This document shows, one piece after another, positions 9,651 to 22,189 of a DNA stretch of 61,499 nucleotides. Location of the stretch: NCBI GenBank assembly GCA_003254885.1, contig QANT01001190.1, positions 1 through 61,499 on the forward strand, in the 5' to 3' direction. The stretch is from Purshia tridentata. Taxonomy: Eukaryota; Streptophyta; Magnoliopsida; Rosales; Rosaceae. Made by a program: the position numbers and the translations under genes. Under the pieces are notes generated by a model that worked only from the letters and a program-made list of their open reading frames with translations, was not told where the DNA came from and ran no database searches. Within the stretch, counting starts at the first letter, position 1; every line of letters starts with the position of its first letter.

Positions 9651-10560
9651 ACCCAATGGAAGAAGCACCAAATAAAGACCGAGGGAAGCTTTTTTTTTTT
9701 CAAAACTCAATATAGCCAATGAAAATTAAAAACCCAGCTCTAAAGGAGTCCAGATGATACGATTGAGCATCGAGAATTGTCAAGCCTACCATCTGGGTTT
9801 GTCACAAAAGATAAAAAATCAAGATCCATCAATAGCAAATACCAATCTGCCATATTTTCCTAATAATTCACGATATAATCTATGCATTTAAGAATTCAGA
9901 AAGGACCCAGAACAATATTTTGGACTTTCAATATTCAATCAGTGAGTTTCACTACTATTAGCAAAGACATCTAAAGGGAAAAATTTATAGTATTTTGGGC
10001 ATTGCAAACAAGTCAACATTTCAAAATTTCGCAGAGATTTTGTACCTGATCAACATCAATCCCGGAAACAACATGCAAACAAACTCAACAAGATTTTCAA
10101 ATTCGATTCTTCATTCAAATTTTAACAGCATAGCATCAATCTACTTCCCCCAAACAAAAACAAAAAATCTGTAGAAACCCAATAAAAAGTAATCTTAATC
10201 AAGAAAATGAAGGATAAAAGTGAGTGAAAATCAGGCATGGCTTACCTGGAGGCTATGACGACCATGCTCTTGAAGCAAATCAATATCCGAAAATCCCAAG
10301 TATCAATATGATACCCCAATCATAAGAGAGGAAGAGAAGAATTGGAATGTGGGTTTGGATTAGAGGAAAGCAATGAAGAATCAACCAAGCTGCTGGGTCC
10401 ACAAGACGAGACCGCGACGAAGAAGAAGAAGAAGAAGAAGAAGAGTCTCTCCGATGAGAATGGGGGAAGGTCTAAGACAACATGTGTGGAAATGGAAAGT
10501 GGGGAGTCTCGCGTGCACGTGCGAAGAGAGAAGATCCCCACGTCTGCAGCACCAGCAACT
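9651..10560 (-). other. 5' leader and leader intron of the F-box gene
   Basis: On the minus strand a strong donor (CCTCCAG then GTAAGCC) lies at 10246/10245. A plausible acceptor is the CCAG at about 9788 (ACAAACCCAG then ATGG), so most of this interval is a 5' UTR intron. The first exon would lie to the right, across the (GAA)n tract. The boundaries are inferred, not tested. Confidence 0.5.
10419..10445. repeat. (GAA)9 microsatellite
   Basis: A pure trinucleotide run, read as (TTC)n on the minus strand in the presumed 5' leader of the F-box gene. A CT/TTC-rich leader of this kind can be polymorphic. Confidence 0.9.
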
Positions 10561-11536
10561 CTCCTTGCTATAGTAAGACAATTTCTTACTAAAAAAAGAA
10601 AGAAAAATGCTCTATTCTATGAGACTATGACACCATGTGATATGAAATAGATCCTGCATGCTACATATATACCAACCATGTAAGAGATGTGAGAAAATAA
10701 TTTATAGCATGCAGGACTAGTCATAAATAATTAAGACTAGATTTGTCATGAGTTTGATCGGTTCCAATATACTCAAATTCGTATGGTATATCGTAGTGAG
10801 CCGTATTTGACAGCATATATAATTACAAGTATGCTCTTTAGAATTCTCTCTTATTTTGTCTTTGGGTTTCGAGCTTCTTTTGGGAGAGCATAAGATACGA
10901 CCTAAAGAATCAGAGAATAAAGTTGATAAAAGAAATTAGGAAAAGAAGTAGGTTATATTTCATCCGTACTCATTATTGTAGTGATAGGCCAAGCAAAAGA
11001 ACAGTGACCGAGTCCAGGATTCACCAACTAAAATGTTTACAATATTGCTCTATTTTACAGTCAATTTCGATTCCTTTCTTTAGTTTGTTATTAATATCAT
11101 CCCAAAAACACAGCTCAGGAACTTAACCATACTTATATTTTGCAGAGTGCAGTAAAACTAGGCCTGGAAGCAAAGAGATGGGGACAGCGGAGGCATTATT
11201 ACATTATTACAAGCTGAAGCCCAGGATGCCAAAATTCAGCATACCCCTCCTTATTCACATGGTTAACAGTCCTGAAACCACTCTTAGCAAGGACAGCGAT
11301 GGCTGCAATTCCCACAGGTCAGCAGCTTTTCGATGTTCCAGATTACCAAAGTTTCATACAATTCAACAAGCACATAAATTATAGATATACATTGTGTTCT
11401 TCCAAACAAAATTGGAATCAGCTTTACAAAATAATACCAACTACACCCTGCTATGACATAATGAGAGTGTCAAGGCACAAATATTAGTAAAAGTCTTGGT
11501 TCTTCACAAGTTGGCCATAATTCTTTAACTATCACC
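10561..11536. other. intergenic, promoter of F-box gene and 3' flank of ISCA1
   Basis: No gene seen. Short open frames at 10923-11126 and 11178-11487 show no protein-like pattern. The right end is probably the ISCA1 3' UTR. Confidence 0.45.
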
Positions 11537-13373
11537 CTACTTAGTACCTCCACTACTGGGTGTTGTCATAAAAGATTCTCCACAACCACACTGTCCTTTA
11601 GAATTGGGATTGATAAATATGAATTCAGACCTGCCAAAAAATAAAGTTAAGTGTCAGAAAAATCAGGAAGACTACATAATTGGAGGCATACGCAACTTAT
11701 ACAGCCAAGGGAATAAATCGTAACAGAAAATAAATGCCAGTACATGTGTTTGATTGTACCAGTGCAAAACCCTCCACCAAGAAATGAAAAGGGTGCATTT
11801 GTATGGACAGCAACTAATTTAATAGTGTCTGTCAGATGAATAAGGGATCAGTTTATCATGACTCTGGGCTCTTTTAACTCAGACCTGTCAAGGTTCCCAA
11901 TTTCATGTACTCATTCATGGAGTGGTAAAGCCAGCATAATAACTATTAGGAGTCCATCTTGCTTCAAGGTTTGGTTTTGTTCATGTAAAAATGGATGCAT
12001 ATTTAACATTTTCTGACTCTCAACTAACATCTAGCTTTATATATAAAAGGGTTAATGACAGTAGATCAACACATTCATGCACATATGCAATTAGAAAATG
12101 AAAGGCCACTTGAAGCATTACGTATAAGTCTTAACATCAGATGTGCAACACACAAGCAAACCTACACACCTGCACTCTTTTATGCTCTTATCAATGCTCG
12201 AACGCCACAGTAAACAGAGGATGAAGTACTAATGCACCACCATTATGGCGGCAGTGGTAGAGGTGATGATGGTCCTGTGGTGGCCCTTGGTAGTTGTGAT
12301 GGCAGGAGCAGATGGGTGACAATCAGAGCAGGTGGACAATGAGGGCAATTTTAATATCACCAGTTCAGGTGAAGAACTAAAGCTGGAACAGGTGCTGTCA
12401 GTTGTAGCAGTGCTAAACAGCACTGTTCTGGGTCTTGCATGAGGTGTCAGTGGATTGGTAGTTAGAAGGTGGGAGCTACCACACGACACCACCACACCAG
12501 TCATATATATAATTTGGTTTAGGCTTAGGTGGCAGAGATCCCACCAGAAAAATGAAATGTCCACCCCAATAAAACTGGAAATGGCAGCACATAGATAGAG
12601 TTTTTGATTGTCAAAGTGAAGAATTCACATTCTCCAGAATTGCACAAGAAATTTGAATTACCTATTTTCCTTAAGCTATGCACAAAGTCATGGCATCGGA
12701 TACGTTATGTCATCCATAATGAAATTGGCACTGGAAATAAATATAAAGGTCCTATTCCATTTCTACGACATCAAAAAACTCAATTGTCTCCACCAAAGTA
12801 AAACCAAAGGATCACACATTCTCAGTGAAATGATGCAAATGGGCAAAGGCAAATCAAAACCAAACAATTTCTTAGAAGCCAAACATGCTGATATAATGAA
12901 AAACAAAACAAAAAAGCCAAAAAAACAAAAGGAGGAGGAGGAGGTTGACCTGAGTTTATCATCTACAAAATCCATCTTGGTTCCAATGACGTGCATGAGA
13001 GCCTTTGGATCGATCAACATCTTCACACCCTTGTCTTCAACCAGCTCGTCGAACTTCCCTTTATCATCTGAACACAAAAATTCGAGGTATATAGTATTAA
13101 AATAAGAATCAGCTCAACAAAATTTAAGTAAACAGAGAACAAATACGACACCGAGATCGACGACGACGACGACAACACCTCACCTGCGTAATTGAGAGTG
13201 TACGACAAGCCATTGCAGCCGCGCGCCTTGACGCCGAGCTTGAGATAGGACCGCCGGCGCTGCTCCAGCAGCTGCCGTATTCGATCCGCCGCGGCGTCAG
13301 TCAAGCTCACGGCTTGGCGCCGCGCTGCCGGTCCTATCCTCTCCGCTGCCGCCGCCATAAATCGCGAAGCCAT
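11537..13373 (-). CDS. ISCA1: mitochondrial iron-sulfur assembly protein ISCA1
   Basis: Three exons join in frame: 13373-13184, 13067-12950 and 11630-11537, giving 133 residues. All introns are GT-AG. A short Arg/Ala-rich presequence (about residues 1-20) suits mitochondrial import. The A-type (HesB/IscA) fold follows with all three conserved cysteines: C53 (in [10 protein letters not shown]), and C117 and C119 (in GQCGCGESF). The run [16 protein letters not shown] matches plant IscA-like 1 from memory. ISCA1 works with ISCA2 and an IBA57-type protein to make [4Fe-4S] clusters late in the mitochondrial ISC pathway. Intron 2 is about 1.3 kb and contains a GGTGG/CCACC-rich block near 12230-12500. 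The gene diverges from FtsZ2. Confidence 0.95.
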
Positions 13374-14650
13374 CGGCGATTTTCTCGTATCTTATTCTTA
13401 AAATCGTCTGCGATCCACACGCCACTCTCCTATTGTAGTTGTTCTTGGTCCGTCATTTCTGATTTCGGTTTAAGGTTGGATCCGAATGGAAGTTTCGTGA
13501 AGACGGAGCGTCCGAGTTCGTGCTTACGTGGCACAATGGTATTTGCCTGTTAGATAACTTTTTATGTAATTCTTGCATTACAGCGCTCCGTGGCAGACTA
13601 ACGGTAACGGTGGGTAACCACACGCTTAGATCTATTAACCGACTTTCGTTAATGGATCGGACTACGGATCAAACTGGTACATACAGATCCGGATCCGTAT
13701 TTTTTGACTGAAATTCAATTTCATAAACAGGTAAAACAATTTCTTTATGAATAATAAGTAAAATAGTTTAAATGTATTTTTGATGTATATAAAAATTTAA
13801 ATTACTCATGCTCATTTCCTAGAGATAAAGTTCAATGTAACAATGGATGTGCTTTTCTTCGATATTGATAAGAGCAAATTTGAGACATTCAGATATTTGT
13901 TAAGAGCTCAATATATGAGTGTGCATTTAATTCAACCTAATTTATTTTGATGAACCACATCTAATTCAAGGATTGAACACAAAATTTGCCCAAATAGATT
14001 GGCTACATTACCATATTCACTTTTAATCATGGTTGTAGTGCAGCATTACTACTTTACATAATCAGAACTATATTTTGGACAGAAGTTCTTCATTACAAAA
14101 GATTAGTAAATTAAAACTATTTTGTGTGTTTGTATGAACAAACAATTACCAATTAGGAGCATTTCAAAGAGATTATTTCTAATGAGGTATTTAAAAATAA
14201 ACGATTTAAATCATTGAATTATATTGTCGGATAGTATACAGAAAAAATGTTCTCTTTTTTTTTTTTAAATGAAGATATTCTCACTTGAAGCTCCATCGAT
14301 ATTAGCTTATTAGTATTTACCTTCATAATGATGAAGAGGTTTTCAGATTTAAATTTCACCTCTCCCAATTTCCCAAATAAAAATAATAAAATTGTATTTC
14401 AACTAGAAAAAATATAAGAATTTCTATGATTGTGGGCTCAATTATTAGGTAGCCCATCACTAAAACCCTCACAGAAAGATAAGGGGTTTGTGACTCTGTA
14501 GGACTTTCGTCTAATTTCACGAGCCCACACATGTCGTTCACCTAAACAGCCAAACCAATCGCTATTTGCTCCCTTTCACTAGATTTTTGTTGCTTTTTTA
14601 ATGTTTACACTACCAGTCTACCACTTCATTACCATCAACACCCCGACAGT
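13374..14650. other. divergent intergenic between ISCA1 and FtsZ2
   Basis: No gene seen. The first 250 bp are GC-richer and probably hold the ISCA1 promoter and leader. The rest is AT-rich. The FtsZ2 leader probably begins near 14650 (CCAGAGAGAGTGAC region). Confidence 0.45.
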
Positions 14651-14901
14651 CCAAACCCCAGAGAGAGTGACTTGAAGGATCTAACGCCCCAAGGTGCGAA
14701 GCCCCATTTCGAACCTTTGGGCTCAAAACCCAAATGAAAGCTTCCAGGAGATTTGTTGCTTCTATTTCCTAGGTCTCTTCGAATTTCTCAGTTCTATTCC
14801 TCTAAACCCCCGGTGCCATTTTGCTGTTTCTTGCTTGTTTCTTGAGAATTGGGTCTGCATTTGTTCAGCATTTCTGGTTTCTTTCTGTCTCATTGTAGCA
14901 G

Positions 14902-15146
14902 GTACGTTTCTGCTTTTCTTGTTAACTTCATAGTTACATTGAATTTTGTATAATTATTTTTGGCTTTGCTTTTGGGGTTATAAACTTGTAGTTATTCTCT
15001 GGTATTGTAATGCATGCTATGCAGCTTATGGGGTTTCTGTATGATCTGGTTTTAGTGGGCAATTGACATTTCACCTTTTTTTGGACTGTTTGCAACCAAT
15101 CTGCCATATTACTTGGTTTCTTAGAATTATCTGCTTTTTGGTACAG
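14902..15146 (+). other. 5' UTR intron of FtsZ2
   Basis: The donor CAG|GTACGT is at 14901/14902 and the acceptor GTACAG|GTG is at 15146/15147, 110 nt before the start codon. The intron is T-rich. Predicted from splice consensus only. Confidence 0.6.
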
Positions 15147-15256
15147 GTGTTGGAAGAGAGATTTGTGGAAGGATTGACATTATAAGCCATTTGGATCTCT
15201 GAATTTATTGGCATTCCTCAGCTTAGCCATCTGTGAAATTTGAGTCTCGCCATTAT

Positions 15257-18200
15257 ATGATGGCGACTTATGCTTCAACAAATTTTACTCTTTCTGACAC
15301 TCGAAACCCAGTGGGAATACTAACAGGACGCGGGGGGAGATTATTAAGGGATAATCACTTGGGAAGAGTTAGCTGTGTGAAGATTTCAGAGGACAAGTGT
15401 GGGTTCATTGGGGCAATCCATAAGTCAATTTCGCCTCAAGTTAAGTGCTCAGCCAACTCTCAGTGCGTCGGTTCATATCAGAATAAAGACCCTTTTCTGA
15501 ATCTACACCCTGAAGTTTCACTGCTTAGAGGAGAGGGCAACAATACGGTGAACAATCTGAGAAAAGATACTTCAGGTGGAAGTGTCACTGAGAGCTTAAG
15601 TGACAAATCTTATCCGAATAATTACAATGAAGCCAAAATAAAAGTTATTGGTGTTGGTGGAGGAGGGTCAAATGCCGTTAACCGCATGATAGAGAGTTCA
15701 ATGCATGGTGTGGAGTTCTGGATTGTTAACACTGATGTTCAAGCCATTAGAATGTCTCCTGTCTTTCCTGAGAACCGTTTACAAATTGGTCAAGCGCTTA
15801 CCAGGGGTCTTGGTGCTGGTGGAAACCCAGAGATTGGTATGAATGCTGCCAAAGAAAGCAAAGAATCGATAGAGGAAGCACTGAATGGAGCAGACATGGT
15901 CTTTGTTACGGTAGGTTCAAATTATGTTCCTCTGTTATGACTTCATTATGGTGGAAACCCAGTGTATGTTGTTGTGTTATTAAAATTATTTCAAGCATTT
16001 TTGTGTTTGACTTTAAATTTCACTATATGCAGGCTGGAATGGGTGGAGGAACTGGCACTGGTGGAGCTCCTGTAGTTGCAGGTGTTGCAAAGTCAATGGG
16101 TATATTGACTGTTGGTATTGTGACAACACCTTTCTCTTTTGAGGGACGGAAAAGAGCAGTTCAAGCCCAGGAAGGAATTGCAGCTTTGAGAGAGAATGTT
16201 GACACACTGATAGTCATTCCGAATGACAAGTTATTGACTGCAGTTTCCCAGTCTACCCCAGTAACAGAGGCATTTAATCTGGCTGACGATATTTTACGAC
16301 AAGGTGTTCGTGGTATCTCAGATATAATCATGGTATGTTATCTTAAAGACATTGTAATATGAACACTTTTCTTGATCTCCCATACCGAAGTAATTAAATA
16401 GAAAAGGAAATAAAAGAACAAAATTGAAAGGAAAATGAGAACAAATGCAAAAGGAACCTTGATACCCTCTTTAATTTGTTTTTACTCCTGTCTTCCTGTA
16501 CCATAATCTCAACAGATGATTCCTTACATTTATAAAGAATGCTTGATAGACTCTAAGATAGGCATGTTAATATTTTCCCTAGATGCAGTGTAAATATATA
16601 GTAAGGGCATCTGTACTTCTTATGAGTAATCATTAATATTATCATGGATTGAATATTAACATTCTAAAACACCCAGTTGTGGAATTTAACGATGATATAT
16701 TTGCATATTTTTATTACCAATAAACTGATGCAAATACTTTTGAACCCTGAACTTCTGGTTCTGGCTGTTAAAACTAAAAGGAAAAAGGGAAAAAAGGCTA
16801 ATTTATAGGTTGATATACGGGTCTTCTGAGTACTAAATCCTTTACGAGCATTACAGTGCTTGAAATGTCAGTATTAGGTCAATGGAGTTTTTTATTATTG
16901 CTTAATAGATCGTTTGCAGTTTTTTTTTTTTTTTTTTTTTTTTTTTNNNNNNNNNNNTTTTTTTTTTTTTTTTTTTTTGTTCTTTTATTCTTTGTTTTGG
17001 ATGGCCATATTTTGTTACTGTAATTGATCAGTCATCACCGTAATTGCAGATACCAGGGCTGGTAAATGTGGATTTTGCTGACGTACGGGCTATAATGGCA
17101 AATGCAGGTTCTTCGTTGATGGGGATAGGAACTGCAACTGGTAATCTTTTAGACTTACAACTTGGATTAGAATATATTGTAATTATAATATTTTGTAACT
17201 AGAACTGGAAGGGAGATTGGGTACACCTATAATATCATGAATAGGTTTGTCATGCATTGCAGCATTTTTCTCCAAGATGCATCTACATCAAGCCTATTTG
17301 CACCAGTATTGATGACCCAATTTTTTTTCCGATGTTCAGATATTATACTATAACTATTTTCTGTACTTTTTCTTTTTTCCATTTTTTCGAGAGTAGGGAA
17401 GACCAGGGCAAGAGATGCTGCATTAAATGCCATCCAATCACCTTTACTAGATATTGGTATAGAGAGGGCTACTGGAATTGTGTGGAACATAACTGGTGGA
17501 AGTGATTTGACCCTTTATGAGGTATTGTCTTTTTCTCTCTCACTCTCACTCTTCTTTTCAGTCATACTCATGGAGCTGACATATTTGTTCATCTTCTCTA
17601 TTCCTCATTCGCTTTCATTCCCTTTTGGGCATGCTCTGAACATAACTAATAATTTATTTATTTTTCTTAAAAAGTTACATGTGCTTGCAATTGCTGGTCC
17701 TGTGAAAGTCTTGCCATGTATTTTGCATGTAAAAGAAATCTGTTCTCCTTGAAGTCTGGTATACCACTATATGTGTGAGATGAAACTTTCTTTAGGAATC
17801 ACTTTTACCAGTGCATTCAGCATATGCATACTTATATACTAAAGCAATTCTTGAACAGCCATAGCCTGATTTACATGTAAAGAAACAAGATGCTACTATG
17901 CTTCAACTGTTCATGTTGTTTTTTCTTTTTTTAAATTTCAAGTTTGCAGAAAAGGGTGTATTTCTCTTCTCTTTTTCTTTTTCAAGTACGAATTTTGTAA
18001 TCGGAATTATTCTGAAGCAGATGCTTTAGTGAGGGTACTAGACCATATTGAAATCTTTACCTCTTCCCCTCAAATCTAACGTGCAAGAATGACAGTGCTC
18101 TGCAATCTGCTAATAGACTACTACGTTGATTGGCCCAAAAACTTCATCATGTTAATGACTTGAGGATTCTTGTAAAGAAATCATTTTTTTGACCCAGAAG

Positions 18201-18909
18201 TCTGTCCTAAATTCCAATATAATAACTCTGCTACTACATTCTCAATGGTAGTTTTCACTCACAGTTGATATGAATCATATGATGTTATATTTCTTTTCTC
18301 TTACTATTTAATTTCCAAATGGGTAATTCTCATAGGTGAATGCTGCAGCCGAGGTTATATATGATCTCGTTGATCCAACAGCAAATTTAATTTTTGGAGC
18401 AGTGACAGATCCATCACTCAGTGGTCAAGTAAGTTTTTTTGCTTTCTCTAAAGTGAATATGGTAAAGTTCTTAGCATCTGCAATCCTAACCTGTGTACAT
18501 TATGTCATCATCATGCCTGCACTAATTTAACCAATATCATCTTACTGTACTATTAATGCAATAAATGAAGGAAAAGAAATTGATGTATACTTTTTACTTG
18601 GTCCCTTCTTTCTGCTCAAATGCTTTCCAGCAAAGCGGTTTTGCTAGGTCTTGTACCAAGTATAAGATTTGCATATCTGCATCTATGGGCATATTTTGTA
18701 CCTTCTTGTTTATTATGACTGGATATAATAATTAGAAGACAAAATATATATTCGTGGCTATTCTTGCATCTGATGGTGTTTTAGTCTGGATACATCTAAT
18801 GATGCCATGTTACTTGTCTTGAATTTTCATTCAGGTCAGTATAACTCTTATTGCTACTGGATTCAAACGCCAAGAAGAAAGCGATGGGAGGCCACTCCAG
18901 GTATTCCTT

Positions 18910-18955
<46 letters not shown>

Positions 18956-19104
18956 CAATGTTGTTAAAACCTACCATATTGCAGGCACAAGGAGACCTCA
19001 CCCTTGGCATCAATCGACGGCCTTCCTCTTTTACAGAAGGTAGTGCAGTTGAGATTCCTGATTTCTTGAAGAAGAAAGGACGCTCACGTTATCCTAGAGT
19101 TTGA
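15257..19104 (+). CDS. FtsZ2: plastid division protein FtsZ2
   Basis: Seven exons join in frame: 15257-15910, 16033-16332, 17050-17140, 17397-17521, 18336-18428, 18835-18900 and 18985-19104, giving 482 residues. Residues 1 to about 75 form a Ser/Asn-rich plastid transit peptide. The tubulin-like GTPase follows, with [16 protein letters not shown] and the tubulin signature [11 protein letters not shown] at about 221-231. The C-terminus ([17 protein letters not shown]) is the conserved FtsZ2 tail that binds ARC6, which separates it from FtsZ1. It polymerises into the stromal Z-ring. Two adjacent ATGs (15257, 15260) are possible starts; an upstream in-frame GTG was rejected. Intron 2 contains an 11-N gap in a poly-T run. 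Confidence 0.97.
16947..16957. other. assembly gap (11 N) in poly-T of FtsZ2 intron 2
   Basis: Eleven N are bracketed by long T-runs (about 16920-16946 and 16958-16978). The true length of this homopolymer or insert is unknown. It is intronic and does not affect the coding frame. Confidence 0.95.
18912..18952. repeat. (CT)n microsatellite in FtsZ2 intron 6
   Basis: A run of about 20 CT units lies between the exon 6 donor (18901) and the exon 7 acceptor (18984). The intron is short, so the CT run makes up about half of it. Confidence 0.9.
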
Positions 19105-20107
19105 CATGCTATAAAATTTCCAATGAATGCCTTGCCTCAGGCCTCCCAGCCTCTTCATTCCCTACCACCTCAGCATCCATCCGAGGGATTTAAATATTCC
19201 TCTGTAGATACTAGATGATAGATACTCAGTATGCCATTTGTTAGTGGTTTATAGCGTTGAGATATTATTAGTGCACACTAAGTTATGTTTGTGTTCAAGT
19301 CATTTAGATCTTGTTTCCCGGAAGATTTGAATAAAAGCCATTGGCATGTATAGAGTCACTTATGGAGAATCATGAACGGCTTGGTTCAGAGAAATTTTAT
19401 GTTGTTACTTATTTTCATGGGAATCTTCTGAAACCCAATATCTGGTTCTAAAGTCAAGTTTATTTAACCATTTACAATAAAAAAAGAAGCTATTTATATT
19501 TCTCAAAGAGGTATCACATCTCAGAAGCAACTAACTGTTGGGTGAAAGACATAATTAGACACCCACCACAATGTGTTTATATTTGAGATTGGGAGAATCG
19601 TCACAAGGCACCACGCTCTGCATTTTTCTTTGGTCCAAGATTCATGTGCATATGCATGGCTTCTTTCAACTGATATTGACATTCCCACATTTAACTCGAT
19701 TCTTTAAAGATTCAATAACCATAGTGATTTAGTGAAGTTTCTACTCAGATGATCCCCTGCTAATGGCTGTCAAACCATTACTTTCTCCTTGCATTGTGAA
19801 CTAATAAAGCTAATAATTCAAATATCCAATGGATGAAGAAATACAAATTGCCTCGAAAAATTTTTTGCTCACCACCACCTTTTTGTGGTGAGCAAAATAG
19901 CACTCAATTACCTCTTCCAAGTTCTGGACATAAGCCGAAGGCTTAGTTGTCTTCTTAGATGCTTCTGAATCAGAACCTAAAGGCCCCTTGTTCCTTCTTG
20001 ATGACCTAGTCATCCAACTTGGTGCACATGCTCTTGAAAAATCAATTCCCTTTCATGTGAGTTCACCAGATGATTCTGGCCTATAAATCTCTTTAGCCTT
20101 CAAAACA
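19105..20107. other. convergent intergenic, FtsZ2 and PPR 3' ends
   Basis: This holds the FtsZ2 3' UTR, with AATAAAAG near 19331 as a possible polyadenylation signal, and the 3' flank of the minus-strand PPR gene. A 67-codon minus-strand frame at 19810-20013 has no recognisable similarity. Confidence 0.5.
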
Positions 20108-22189
20108 CTACCAGTAATCTCCGCATGAACACAAGCCATCTGCAAAATGGTGAAATCGACTATTATCCCTAACAATAATCTTTCTCCCAACCACCTTGGA
20201 GATGTACTTGATTGCAGAATGGCAATCCAAGCACACCCTTATATTTTTCTTCACAATAATTGGCTTCCCCGCCGGCATACTTATCAGTGCAAATGCAATT
20301 GCTATTCTCTCACTGTGATGATGAAGAAGGTTTTCCTTCAAACTATCATCCATATCATATGGAATAGAATCTGTATTTGGAACATATCCAGCTTCTTTTA
20401 TCTGGTCAAGAAGACCATCAAGTTTTTCATATATTTCTTTTGTCTGAGGATGAGACCAATCTTCGGATCCAAAAGTGTGGGTTTTGTTTCCAGCATCAAC
20501 CCAGCTATAACCAGGCAATTTCTTCATGCTACCATCTCTCATCATTTTCCTCACACTCCTCACGTCTTCCCATTGCTGTTCCTTTGCATATATATTCGAA
20601 AGCAAAACATGAGCTCCACTATTCTCGGGTTCAAGCTGCACCAGCTTTTCAGCTGCCAGTTTGCCCCTCTTCTTATCACCATGAATCCTACAAGCCCCAA
20701 GAAAAGAACACCAACCAAAAGCATTTGGCTGAATTGGCATGCTATTTATGAAATCTTCAGCCTCTTTAAGCCTTCCAGCCCGGCCAAGCAAATCAATAAC
20801 ACAAGAGTAATGTTCTTCTCTAGGCACTATTCCATATATCTTCTCCATAGAATAAAAGTAATCTAAACCTACCTTTACCAATCCAGCATGGCTACACCCT
20901 GTTAAAAGACTGATAAATGTTATTGCATTTGGCTTCACTCCTCCTTGGATCATTCTAGCAAACGTTTCCAAAGCCTCTTTTCCTAATCCATGAAGAGAAA
21001 ACACACTTAGCAGTGAATTCCATGCAACTTCAGTAATTTTTTCTATCTCGTTGAACACTTGGATTGAATGATCAAGCAACCCACATTTTCCATACATATC
21101 AATAAGAACAGAAGATACAAATGGGTCTCTATCAAAATTAACTTTAACCACCTGAGCATGAAGCTGGATCCCTTGTTCAAGTGCAGCTTGGTTGGCACAA
21201 CCCTTAACCAAGCTCGAGAAAGTGAACTCGTTAGGTTCAACCCCCCATCTCTGCAAGTCAACAAACAAACTAAAAGCCTTCTCAATTTCATCCATCTCAA
21301 CATAACCATCAATCAGAGAGGTACAAGACACAATATTTCTACACTCAGAGTCAATACAAAACACATTTGAAGCGCTTTCCATCTCTCCTGCTTTCGAGTA
21401 CAAATCAGTCAGAGCATTGCCCACAGGAACCTCTTTTTCAAATCCCAACTTCACAACAGTTGAATGAAGACACTTCCCAAACTTACAAGCCTTCAGTGCA
21501 GCACAAGCATTTAAAGTAGTACAAAGAACATGTTTATCTATACCAATCCCATCATTAATCATCTTCTTAAAAGTTAGTACAGCTGCCTCAAAATCACCAC
21601 TCTTTGCATATCCATCAATCATTAAAGTCCACGAAACTGCGTCCTTACATGGCATCCCCTCAAAAAGCTTACAAGCATCTCCCATCACCCCGCACTTCCA
21701 ATACATATCCGCCAAATTACTACCCACAAATAACTCACAAGCCAAGCCCAACTTCAAAGCAAGAGAATGCATTTGCTTCCCAATATCAACCGACCCAATA
21801 AACACGCCAGCTCTAATGACACTCGCAAACGCAAACTGGGTTGGGTTCTCTCCAGCACCTCTCATCTGAGAAAAGGTTTCTAAAGTCTCTGAGAACCTCA
21901 AGTTTTGAGAAAACCCAGTTATCATTGCTGTCCAAGAAACCAAGTTTCTGTGAGGCATTTTGTCGAAGACTTTCAGAGCATAGTCGACGTCCCCACATTT
22001 TGAGTACATGTTGAGAAGGTGGTTTGTGAGAAAAACGGATAGTGGGTACCCGGAGCGTAGTAGCTGAGCGTGGAGCTCTTTGCCTTTGTTCAGCTGCTTG
22101 GTTTGTGCGTAGGTTTGGATTACTTGCGCCAAGGTGGTCGACTCCTTGAGCATGTGCCCGCCAAAACGGCACAATGCTTGAAAATTCAT
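20108..22189 (-). CDS. pentatricopeptide repeat protein, PLS class with DYW domain
   Basis: A 693-residue intronless protein with about a dozen P/L/S-type PPR motifs (for example MYSKCGDVDYALKVFDKMP and TAMITGFSQN), then E and E+ motifs and a complete DYW cytidine-deaminase domain ending in DYW. The zinc-site pattern is intact: HSE at about 625-627, CLDC at about 653-656, then FHHFADGLCSC near 687-689. Such proteins edit specific cytidines to uridines in plastid or mitochondrial transcripts, with PPR residues choosing the site. No obvious long presequence is seen; the organelle is undetermined. The target was not predicted. Confidence 0.95.
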   Translation of the reverse strand: MNFQALCRFGGHMLKESTTLAQVIQTYAQTKQLNKGKELHAQLLRSGYPLSVFLTNHLLNMYSKCGDVDYALKVFDKMPHRNLVSWTAMITGFSQNLRFSETLETFSQMRGAGENPTQFAFASVIRAGVFIGSVDIGKQMHSLALKLGLACELFVGSNLADMYWKCGVMGDACKLFEGMPCKDAVSWTLMIDGYAKSGDFEAAVLTFKKMINDGIGIDKHVLCTTLNACAALKACKFGKCLHSTVVKLGFEKEVPVGNALTDLYSKAGEMESASNVFCIDSECRNIVSCTSLIDGYVEMDEIEKAFSLFVDLQRWGVEPNEFTFSSLVKGCANQAALEQGIQLHAQVVKVNFDRDPFVSSVLIDMYGKCGLLDHSIQVFNEIEKITEVAWNSLLSVFSLHGLGKEALETFARMIQGGVKPNAITFISLLTGCSHAGLVKVGLDYFYSMEKIYGIVPREEHYSCVIDLLGRAGRLKEAEDFINSMPIQPNAFGWCSFLGACRIHGDKKRGKLAAEKLVQLEPENSGAHVLLSNIYAKEQQWEDVRSVRKMMRDGSMKKLPGYSWVDAGNKTHTFGSEDWSHPQTKEIYEKLDGLLDQIKEAGYVPNTDSIPYDMDDSLKENLLHHHSERIAIAFALISMPAGKPIIVKKNIRVCLDCHSAIKYISKVVGRKIIVRDNSRFHHFADGLCSCGDYW

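Noticed and set aside
12229..12564. 111-codon minus-strand open frame (Ser/Thr-rich)
   Set aside because: It is within ISCA1 intron 2 and the spliced ISCA1 reading is complete without it; composition reflects simple repeats.
19810..20013. 67-codon minus-strand open frame just after the DYW PPR stop
   Set aside because: The PPR protein ends with the full DYW tripeptide, so this is 3' flank; no similarity recognised and no promoter context.
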